Shown one piece after another: positions 54,101 to 64,000 of a DNA stretch of 64,000 nucleotides. Source of the stretch: Camarhynchus parvulus. Taxonomy: Eukaryota; Chordata; Aves; Passeriformes; Thraupidae. The notes beneath the pieces are model-generated. The model had not been told where the DNA came from. It did not search any database and saw only the letters and a program-made list of their open reading frames with translations. Location: NCBI RefSeq assembly GCF_901933205.1, contig NC_044572.1, forward strand, positions 93,562,465-93,626,464, in the 5' to 3' direction. Position numbers and translations under genes: made by a program. Each line of letters starts with the position of its first letter. The first letter of the stretch is position 1.

Positions 54101-57100
54101 TAGCCAGGATCCTGGCAAGGTGCTAAGCCATTGGGCTTTTAGTGATTGAAATATGGCCTCTTTCCTGCATCAACTTCAATGTTAGGACACATTTTTCATC
54201 AATATATTTAAAAAGGGGTTTGATCCTTATAAAGGTTGAGTTTACATTCTTTTCGAAATGTTGAGGTTTTCTTTCTTCTTGAAACTATTTAAATTTCAAT
54301 TTAAATGGGTCTTTGCTTTTCACAGCAAAGATGGGACAGAGCACTGTAAAACTTGCTTTATTCAGTAATCTTGTATCTCATGTGGGCTTGACTAAGGGAC
54401 CCTATAAATTATTTCCATTTCCTACATCTACAACTCTATGACACAAATTTGTTTTCTACATAAAGGAAATGTATTTTTTTTGAGAAGGTATTCTTATTTA
54501 ACATTTATGTAATCTTTACTGTGCGTCAGGATGTATTGGAGGAGTACGACCTCAACTTGAGCACCTTACAGAATACTTTGATTCTGAAACAATTCTTGTA
54601 GTTCTGAGAATTGCCTGACATCTCTGATTTATTTTTTTTACTGAAAAATACTCTTTTTTGCAGATTGGCAGTAGTTCATACCAAAAAAGTAGTTAAACAT
54701 AAAACCAGACCATAAACTCTAATACTGAACCTACCAAACAGACTAATGAAATATCAGAAAGGAGTTTTTCTTGCTGGAGAGAGAGAAAGGAATGCTGCTA
54801 CAGATTATCACAGCGAGCCTGTTAGCATCCATATAGCATCCGCAATGCAATGCAGAAGTCAGTGCAGTGAAACAAAAAACAAAGCCCATCCTGACAAACG
54901 GCTGGTGGCTAATAACACTTCCTCCCTAAGATTAACTTAGGAGAATAAAAGAATAGATGAAAAAGTATACTCAAATTGACCATTTTTCCTGCAGTTGAAT
55001 CATAGCAGGCTGCTGCTCTAATGTCATAAAATTACCTAGATTATATAGTAATGTATAATACAATCAGTGATAGTGTTTTTGATGCTGTCATACTGTGTTC
55101 TGTAGCACTTGGAACCTAAAGGTGGTAATATATAGATATCAATCTCATCCATATCCTGTATTTTTAATAGACACAAAACATATTCATCTCCTAATACTAC
55201 AGGAAAATTTGCATTCCCAGTAATCAATACCATAAGGGAACTGTCTCTTTCAACTGAGCCAAAACATTCCTGTGACCCACGTGGGGGGACAGACTAGTGT
55301 CCCATATAGTGGTGGGATGGGCAAGACAATCCCAAATCCCATTGATTTCAGGAAAAAGGTCTGCTTTGTTCCTCTACTCTACAAAAGAGTGTAGTGTAAA
55401 CCAGCTAGCCTTGCCCAAGAGCACTGTCATAAATCACAAAAATATAAATTTTATTATTGAAAGGATATAGCAATTCGCAAGTTTTTAAAGATATCTGAGT
55501 TCTGAACAACTTATCTATGAAAATTTCATTCTATTGCAATACTACAGTGAAGTTTATAATAAAAAATGCTGCTTAAAAAAATCAAAGAACTGTCTTAATC
55601 CCATTGCACTCAGCCTTCATCCTGTATTTCAAAATCTTTGCAAACATTACTCCTCTTCAAGTCAACAAACAAAATGCTTCATCCTGAATATCGCAGAAAC
55701 AGTTACATACATGCTGTGTTAACAATAACATTTTGGGGTTTTCTGTGCTTTTAAGGCATGGTAACATACTGGTAAAAACTGCCAGTGCCCATAGTTGCTC
55801 ATTACAGCTGGACTGGGTGGAGTTACATTGTCTGGAGCTGAAAGGTTGAAGATTTATCCTAAAAATATGTGGTAGAGACAGCCATATATTAAAGTTTCAC
55901 TCCACGTAAATGGAATGTCACTCTTTTATAACTACAGTCCACTATGATAATCCTCTTGGAATGCATTAATTATCATCCACCAGATAAGTGTCAAAAGCTA
56001 CATTCCTAAAGGATTATCAATTCCCACCCAATTTCTACTGCGGCTGAATAAAGAAGAAAAGTTAGCGGAAAAAGAAGCAGCAGCATCAAGAAGCTCTTAG
56101 TCTTCCCACAGCTATTCTCTACTCAGAATGAAAATACTGCCTTTTGGAACAGCTCAGCCATTCATATAGCTTTCATCACAACTGCACAAGTAGAAGAGAG
56201 CCAGTGACATGGTATCTGTGTTAAAACAGGAAAGATTTTGTCCTGTAGGTTCTTTCATTATATAGCAACATTCTCATTACAAGTACAGGGGAAAAGAAAG
56301 AAAACCCTTCACTGCTAGAAGGCTTCAATAAAGACCCCAAACCCACAAAATAAGAGTCTTTCTTCTTCAAGTTCAGGCATTTTTACCCATTACGTCAAAT
56401 GATTTTCTACTGCCTTTTTTCTACCCCTTTTTTCCCTATGCTTTCACTTTTCTACTTTTGAAGAAACCAGAATGCAAACAAAACTCCTGAAAAGACTTCA
56501 GTGAACAACTTGACTAACTACATAGGCAAGAAAAGGCATAGAAAAAGCAAAGTGCTCCAAATATATGGAACAAGACCAAAACCAAATTTTAAACAAAATT
56601 CGACTTCTGTGAAAGAAGTTACACAATCACACCCCCAAAGTGCACAATTTTTAAGATACTGCATAGTTTTTTTTATAGGCTTCTAGATGTAGTTTACTAC
56701 TTGTAATTTAGGTGCCTGTGTGCAACTCTTCCATTTGTGAAAAATTGTTCCATCCAACCCCACAAGAGAAGAGTATGTAATCAATTGAGAAACACACACA
56801 CACCCAAACACATGGATGGGCAATGATACCTAAATCTGCACCACTAATTGCTCTCCAGGTCTAACATTACAACCTCAGTACACTTGAAAACTGGAGGAGA
56901 TAAGCTAGAAGAATTCTTTGTTTAAAGTAAACTCTACTGCACAGAAAAGTTAGTGGTGAGCCTCTTCATGCTGCTTTTGCTTCTGAGTTATCAGTGAAGT
57001 GATAGCCCTGCATAGAATTAAGCAGAATTAGTAGTGTTTTATATACATTTTGTAAGTTGTAGTTGTTCTTGGAACCGAGGGAAGCAATCCACTGAAAGGC

Positions 57101-60100
57101 CTTGCAATCTGAAAACAAAATCAGAGTAAACTAATGATAGTGACAGCATAATGTTGAACAATTTACACATGGCCACACTACTAGGAAGAAAAGCCTTTTA
57201 TTCATCTAATGTCCTAACAAGGACATTTCAAGCCATTAAGAATATGGACCTTTTACTGCATTTGTTGCTATCACTATGGGGCACCATGCAGGTGGAAATG
57301 CCATGCTGTGAGACACTTGTGGTAGATTCCAGTAGCACATTTTCCGTAAGTAAGACTGTCCTGGGAAAATTCCAGTATTTTTAAGTATATAACACTTGCC
57401 TGTGCTTCCCTGCAGTTTAAACTGAAATACTGTCATATAATTACTCATATAATGTTGCTCTGTGTTGAAATCCTGCAAGTTTCACCTCAGCTAATGGCTG
57501 GTTTTCAATGGGGAGTGAAGCCCTTTGGAGGTGATTGAAAACGGGAACAGATTTTAACATCCTTTGAGACAGAAGATCCTATAGAAATATTAAATGATTA
57601 CAGTAAATTTGGTATTGATGAAGCAACTGAAATGCTGAATTGCAAGATACATTCCTTGTTTCTTCCTGTAAAAGAGTAGCAAGTATTTACCAGCACATAC
57701 CACAGATCTAAACCAAATTTGACTTCTACCCTACCTTGTGCAACAGTAATAGCAGATCTTCCCACTGTCACTGAAATAGGATGAGATTCTGGGTTTTGTT
57801 TGTTTGTTTAACAGGGTTTTTTAAATGAAAACTTTGGGACATCTGTGGGTGCCTTGTATTATATTAACACATGCACCTCGCTGTCTCCTGTCTTAACAGT
57901 GTGTTGTCACATTAGCAGTTTGGGCAAGACAGAATTGCTCATCTTCCCCTCACAGCCCATCTGGTTTCTCCCAAGCTGCTCAGGCGACAACACTCTAAAG
58001 AAAAAGCGATGTTATCAGGGGCATGTACCAATATATATCACATATTGCAGCATGTTTTGTCATTTACAATGCATCATAAAAAGTTACATTGCATCTGACC
58101 TACAACATGATGTAATGTAAAATGACATGCTTACATTGAACAACATTACATTAGTCAAAAATCTGAATTTAAAGAAATAAGCATGGGGAGGGGTGTCTAT
58201 TTATTTATTTGGAATGCTATAAAAATTTTTGACAGACACTAAGTCAGCCAAGAAAAAGGGGGAGGTGGAACAACTAAATATTTAACTGCATGGCTGCTTA
58301 GTCACTTGCTAATGCCATTTTTTTACAAACAAAAAGAATTAAATAATACACGATGAGATCTGTTGTATGTCTTTAATATTAAACACAACAGATGATATAA
58401 TCAGAGAAATAATACCAGTGACTTTCAAGGTGTAAAACTGTAGTCAATTTTCTTCATGTTTTACTACTAAAAAGTGTAACGATCAAGCTGGAAAAATCCA
58501 TTTTAAGGCTTTCTGTTGGATTTTTAAGAGCAAGAGCAGAAAGCAGAGTACTCTGTACATTCCACAGATCTGCTTTTTAAGAATCAACATGGCACACACC
58601 ATGTGAACTGTCACATTAATAACCCTATGCTGATATTCAAATTTTCTGTCTTAAGCTAAAGAAAGATTGAATACCCTGCTGTTGTGTGGCCAAGATTGAA
58701 GAGGTGTCTCACTGACATTGTTCAAAGTTTATGAAAATATATGAATGCTCAAATGTCATTGGCTTTGCGCCTCCAACAGACTGTGGTTTTATGAGAAATC
58801 AGTCTTTTAATCAAAATGATTGAATACCTTAAGGTCGAATCCAAAGATATCAGTTAATATCTAGAAACGTGCTATTTCTGTGTATTTTGCCAAATTTGTG
58901 GAGCATTTTAAAGTGTTAATTTGTGCATCCCATATTGAAAATTGATCTTGAGTTTTAGCTTTTTGTCAAGAAAAAACATATGGTTACAAGCTCTATGCAT
59001 TTTATGTGACGGCTGTTGAAGCTGTCACATGTGCAAACTTGATAACCGATGTGACACATACGCAAATAATTTGCTTGTTTAGTAACAATTCAAAGATTCA
59101 TTATTCATGCAAAAACACGTTGTTTTTTAAAAATGATCAGATGGAAGTAGTCTTCATTTTGCACATTCTAGTCTCATTGGTGTGCAAACACTGATAAAAT
59201 AAAGCTGGGAACTAAGTGGTATTAAAACAAATCCAAGAATATGGGTATTCTCAGATAATTATTGAACCAGATGGTGTTTTTTGTTAATTCTGCCATCAGT
59301 CTGAGAACTTGATGTCTTACATCTGCACTTGGTAAAATAAATTTTGCCACTGACATTATTTCAGTTTTCTTAAAATATTTCAATCAATTTTACACCAAGA
59401 TTTGCAAACATCTGCCATTCTACATGACTGTGAGAAGAAATTATTTGAAAAAAAAAATTCTTAAGAAAACACTTATCCTAAATTTGACTTAGGCGTAGCA
59501 TTTCTGCTGCTAAGCTGTCGGAAATACTACTTTATGAATTATAAATAAAATGCTAATCATGTGCCAAAATACAGCTTCCTTCAGTTTTGGAAGGAAGGAT
59601 CTATAAAAACCAGTGGAGAGCTGCAGGTTCATTTGGGGCTGCCCCTTGGGACTTTACAGCCCCTTACTTTGTTCTTAAGGTTGAGAGGTTAGAACTTCAT
59701 TGGCACAGAACTAATTAAAACTTCTTCCCTGGCCTCTGTAAGAGTAAACAAACAAACAAACAAATCTGGAATATGTGACCAATCTATTTAGATCTACCTT
59801 AAATCAGTGGATATAAAAACAATCCAAACAGGCAGCTATGTTATTCACCCTAATAGCACTCCTCATAAACATTATCACTCAAGTATTGTACCTCATAAAC
59901 AGATGTGCTCAATCACTTATGCACGTTTGACACCATATATAGCACCTAGATACTTCCCTTCTGTGATCTAAATCACAGCATTTCTTGAAAATTCAGCTGT
60001 AACAGGCAATAAAACTGTAGAGCTGGCTTAACTACTACACTGCTCTACTACAGCAAATCCCAACTAAGATCCCTTTCACATATGATAGAATAGATAATCT

Positions 60101-63100
60101 CCCCTTTTGCCAGTAAATGCATGCTCTGCGATACAAGCTGCACCCTAGCAATCATCAGACCATCAGAGGCACCACGTGTGATGGCATTTCATTTATACCA
60201 AATATCATAATTGTGCGAACTTATTTATGAATTCTGCAACAGCTGTGGGAAAATCCCTACTGCTTTCTCTAGTTGGTGAGCTTTTATTATGGTGCTTTTC
60301 TATTTTCTATTCTAGCACCTTTGTGTGGGTAACACAGCAGAGCACGCCTGACCTGGCACACCAGTGGGAGTCTTCTGCAGTGTGCACTCAAGCCACGTGC
60401 CTTTGATTCCCAGTCCTACCCTCCTGCTCCCTGGCCTGAGAGAAGGAGGCAGGAACATCTCTGAGTAAGATGATATTTAAGACAGAAATGACTCTTTGCA
60501 GAAGGACTAGGAATCCCACATGAAAATGTGCCAACTTTCTCTGGTAGGGATCCTTCATAAAAGCCTCCTTCAATGCTTTTTATTTGATGAGAAATGGGAG
60601 GGATTGCCAAGGGTTGTCTGCAAAAGGGAAATTTCGGGGAGAACTGGTATGCCTGTCTGCACAATTACAATGTTAGGATAAGGGCTATTTCTCTAGACAC
60701 AGATCCAAATCTCCTGAAGTGAACCTAGAGTCAGATCAGATGTCCTGTGGTGTACTGATTTATCTTGCCATAAAATCAAAAGTACAGCACAGTACTCCAC
60801 TAAGATTTGCTTACTGCATTTAACCTGACTGATTGGAGGGTACCATGACACAAACCCTCACACCAGCATTTTGTTCCTCAGTCCTCTGACCTGGGACCCA
60901 ATCTGGGGAGAATCCAGAATTCCCCGTCAGTTTACAAGCAAAAGTTGTCTTTGAACAAGAAATCAGGGCACTCTAGAAAGCAAAAGAAAAGAGGCACATG
61001 GGAGCACATCTGTGATCAGATATTCCCTGACATGAGGCTGGGAAATATTGAGGGTGTTCAAATCTGGGCTTAGGAAATGCCCCAGCATCCCCAGTTACAC
61101 GTAGCACTTCCTATTTCCCAACCTGAGAACAACCAAGTGGGAGATGAATTATAAAAATTAAAGACATGCTCCTCAAAAAAAGCAGTGAAAAACCCATCTT
61201 CCCCAAAAGTAGAAAACACTATTCATTACGATATTTAAAATCAGTTTTAAAATCATTCATATGGCCTTTTTTTAGAGTACAGAAGCCTATGATTGTTGAC
61301 TGTTTTTATATTAGGCTTTTTTTTTTATCTTTTGGTTCCCTCTCATAGCTTGAGGCATGCAAGCTGGACAGAAGTGATATGAATAAATGTATTAAAAATT
61401 TACTCAATATATTTTGAGGTAAACAACATTTTATTATCACTAGGTGGTTAGTTTAAAAAATAAAGACATAAAAGTTAATTTGTAGATATTAATTGAATAC
61501 TATTTTAACATTATTCTCATCCAGTATCAGACAGTTGGTTTAAAAAAAGTAAAAAAGACTGATATGGAATGTCTTTTTTTTCCCTTTTATAGACTTGGCA
61601 AAGACCATCAGTTTATGGCCTGTTTCGTTTCTTGCCAGTAGACATCACTGAAAGTTATAAAACTAAAACAATTGCTTTCATTTATATCTTTTCCTGATTA
61701 CTCTGATAGCTGAAATGTCTGAAGAAGTTCAGAATCTGTAAAGCCTGTCACATTATAGAAACATGTCTCTTTAAACTAAATGTGAAATTCCAGTAATTGA
61801 AGTGATAAATCTACTGTTTTTGCTGGGGTACTTTTGATGAGAACTATAGTAGTAAATTAGAAATTATTCTCTGCTGTTATATCATGGTAAAAGCCTTTCC
61901 ATTATCTGTTGTCAGTCACTAGGTAAGGGCAAATAACTCAGTTGTCAATCTAACGGTGAAACCTTAAGTTCTGGGAATAATCAATAAGGAAAAAAACCAA
62001 AAACTCTCTATTATCTTCATGTAATTCTTTAGGCAACTTGGAGTTGTTTTTTCCCTTTTTATTTCTGCACATCTCATTTATTCACAGATATATTGGATAT
62101 CTTAGAATATTTCATTTTTTATAGCAAGTTTCATGTCAGCTCGTTTTCAAATGGTATATGAGAGTTACATTTCAATACGGGTAAGCAGCTCTACCTATGT
62201 GTCTATATGCAATTTTACACATGATACAGACTTAATTAAATTAGCAGTAAAGCCACCTACATTTTATTATTGATTTTTCAGCTACACTATTTATTGACTA
62301 ATATTTCTATTTTAAAAGTCCATGATATTTTGCTCTTTCATGGATTCATGTAAACACCATTTGAAAGACCATAATGAATCTGAACATGAATACAAAAAAC
62401 AACTATTATATGCCAATTACTTACATTACAATCTGGATTGAGGAAAAAAAAAAGGCAAAAAAAGCAAAAGCAGTCACTTCCATCAGTTTTGATGCCAAAC
62501 CTTTGCAGCCTTGCTTGGAGACAAAAGAAAGCAGCTCAAGGAGCTCTTAGCTCTGATAGCTACTAGCTCTGCGGTCACTGCTTATGTCATGTAAACTCCT
62601 TTTCCTCATTCCATCAATACGTAAAATAGAACAACAAAGTCCTAAAACAAATCCAAACTCAACTCATGATTACCAGATGGACTGAAATGAATTTTGGGAA
62701 GGATGTGTGGCTGGAACTACAATCTTAAACATTTTTAACACCTATTACTTATTTAAAAGATGGCTGGAATAAATGGCTGGAAGAGTGCTGAAGCAGTATT
62801 TTCCTGTTTATGTTTATATGTAAATTGTTCAAAACTTTTGATCTAGGATTAGTTACAGACACAGAATAGGGACTGAAATATGCAATGAGAGAATGTTTAA
62901 ATAGAATATATTTTCCTTCCTGATTTTACCATCTAATGGAAATAGGTGTCATTTGTGAAATTTAGATGTAGGTGCAAATTCCAAGTCCTGGAAATTTCAG
63001 GATTCTATGTTTTTTAGAGGGAAAGAATTATCTGCACGTAAGACGTGAAAATTACTGCTTCAGCAGTGGGTTTGCCCTCCTAATATTAGAATAGGTGAAT

Positions 63101-63544
63101 CATTAAAGTATTTGAAACTTAAACTAAAATCAATCAAAGAGAAGCAAAGAAAACAAATACAAAACTATTTCTAGCAATTTTCTCAGTAACTACTGAAGAT
63201 ATTAACAAAACTTAATAAATTTATATACTTCAATTTTATGCACTTGAAAAAATGCTGCACAATAAAAGAAAACCTGCTTGTAAAGGAAGAAATTCTTGGG
63301 TTGTTCCACTTTAAAACCAGATTCTACCAATCTATTATTGTACAGAACAACTTGCTTTGGTATCCAAAGAACAAAGTCACAGGCTAAGGCATAAAATATA
63401 GGCTATTAGTCCAACTTCCTCTTTAGACTTGCTTGTAAAGAGAGAGAGGAAGAAAAAGGGGAGAAAATGAGAAAAAAAAAAGATTAAGTAAAAATTTAAA
63501 TCTGAAAACAAATACTTTTCTTGAAGGAAAGAGGTATAAGGGAC
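48135..63544. other. ZNF407: Distal intron segment, no exon seen
   Basis: About 15 kb of AT-rich DNA without a convincing exon on either strand. Noted: a canonical NF-Y-type box AGCCAATCGG (52326-52335), small hairpins (53799-53821, 59004-59030), an ATGTAA/TTACAT inverted cluster (58110-58151), a (CA)6 run (56792-56803), (TTTG)n near 57797 and (AAAC)n near 59750. No interspersed repeat family was recognised before 63.5 kb. Confidence 0.45.
59004..59030 (+). other. Short perfect stem-loop
   Basis: Arms ATGTGACGGCT (59004-59014) and AGCTGTCACAT (59020-59030) pair over 11 positions, one as G-U in RNA, around a 5-base loop GTTGA. The stem is too short for a typical microRNA precursor and there is no T-tract after it to suggest a Pol III transcript. 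Confidence 0.5.
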
Positions 63545-64000
63545 TGTGTCCTAGGTTACAATATATAAAGATATATTCTATTCCCATCCTCAAGAGTTGT
63601 TGAAACCAGGAGGGACATTGTTTTTTTTCCTTAGCTCCTGTTAATGGGCCCATCAATGCCTTTCCACATGACTCAGAGATAACTCCCTCTGGGAGCCATT
63701 TCTGTTTAATGGACCCATCACGTGACTCATAGAATGATATCAGCCCACTGGGAGATGCTCTGCCCAGGGGGGAGGAGCTAAGCACCACCTGGATATAGTC
63801 TGGGGTTTGGGACAGAGCAGTGAGTCTTTCACTGGATTCCCAGAAGAATAGCAGTCTTTTCCACTGGATCTTCAGAGGAAGACTATAGCCTTTCTACAGG
63901 ATCCCTGCTCCAACAGAACCATATCAGCCACTCCAGGAGGACTGCAGCCACCAATCCAACTGGACTGCTACCAACACCCTGACCAACAGGATGTCAGGTT
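63545..64000 (+). mobile_element. Endogenous retrovirus LTR (passerine ERVL-like), 5' end to window edge
   Basis: From TGTCC at about 63547 the sequence changes to a GC-richer retroviral LTR texture and runs off the window. Recognisable blocks include GGGGGGAGGAGCTAAGC, then a TATA-like GGATATAGTC (63791-63800), AGTGAGTCTTTCACTGG, GAAGACTATAGCC and the CCAACACCCTGACCAACAGG end block. I associate this text with abundant songbird LTRs. Its U3 part has a duplicated module, each copy with a TGACTCA site. The left target-site duplication cannot be confirmed without the right end. No gag, pol or env is visible, so it may be solo or the edge of a longer element. Confidence 0.7.

Larger units (their letters stand above)
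26797..64000 (-). other. ZNF407: Last intron of ZNF407 (donor site outside window)
   Basis: Upstream of the terminal exon on the gene strand there is no C2H2 finger frame (C-x2-C...H-x3-H) and no other open frame with coding character up to the window edge. Frames seen are short (below about 110 codons) and their composition looks random. Mammalian ZNF407 is a very long gene with large introns, so an intron of at least 37 kb fits. Exons shorter than about 100 bases could be missed by eye. Confidence 0.7.

Noticed and set aside
58831..58845. GGTCGAATCC, resembling a tRNA T-loop
   Set aside because: No matching A box, anticodon arm or acceptor stem could be found around it.

Overview
This is vertebrate, almost certainly avian, genomic DNA and holds one recognisable protein-coding unit. 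A bird, probably a songbird (passerine), is suggested by three things: a CR1-type LINE remnant, an LTR at the right edge whose U3/R text I recognise from passerine ERVL-like elements, and a very low density of interspersed repeats over 64 kb. There are no bacterial-style genes, operons, CRISPR arrays or RNA genes that I can support.

The only convincing coding sequence is on the minus strand at 25445-26796. It is the terminal coding exon of a large zinc-finger gene, which I assign to ZNF407 (ZFP407). The exon opens after a clean 3' splice site at 26797, stays open for 449 codons to a TGA, and is followed by an AT-rich 3' UTR with two AATAAA signals near 24.3 kb. The zinc fingers themselves lie in upstream exons beyond the right edge of the window, so 26797-64000 is read as the last intron, at least 37 kb long. 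That intron holds a (CTAT)16(CCAT)12 microsatellite, an interrupted CAG/CTG repeat, candidate regulatory islands, a primer-binding-site-like motif that may mark an old retroviral remnant, and the start of an LTR at 63.55 kb.

The left part (1 to about 24.25 kb) lies 3' of ZNF407. By vertebrate synteny it should lead towards ZADH2/PTGR3 and TSHZ1, neither of which is in the window. It holds no gene I can support. Its outstanding object is a 1.8-kb polypurine array (7613-9424). The array is built from GGAA repeats peppered with GTGGC-GGAA units, passes abruptly into GAAA repeats, and contains a block with a 9-nt higher-order unit. The rest is unique sequence with several stretches that look like conserved non-coding regulatory DNA (9.77-9.99, 11.05-11.58, 14.12-14.40 and 20.74-21.38 kb), one CR1 fragment and a few short duplications.

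I found no new multi-gene system. The observations most worth checking are the architecture of the purine array, the repeated valine/isoleucine-glutamine motif in the ZNF407 C-terminus, the duplicated AP-1 module in the LTR, the interrupted intronic CTG repeat and the candidate enhancers.
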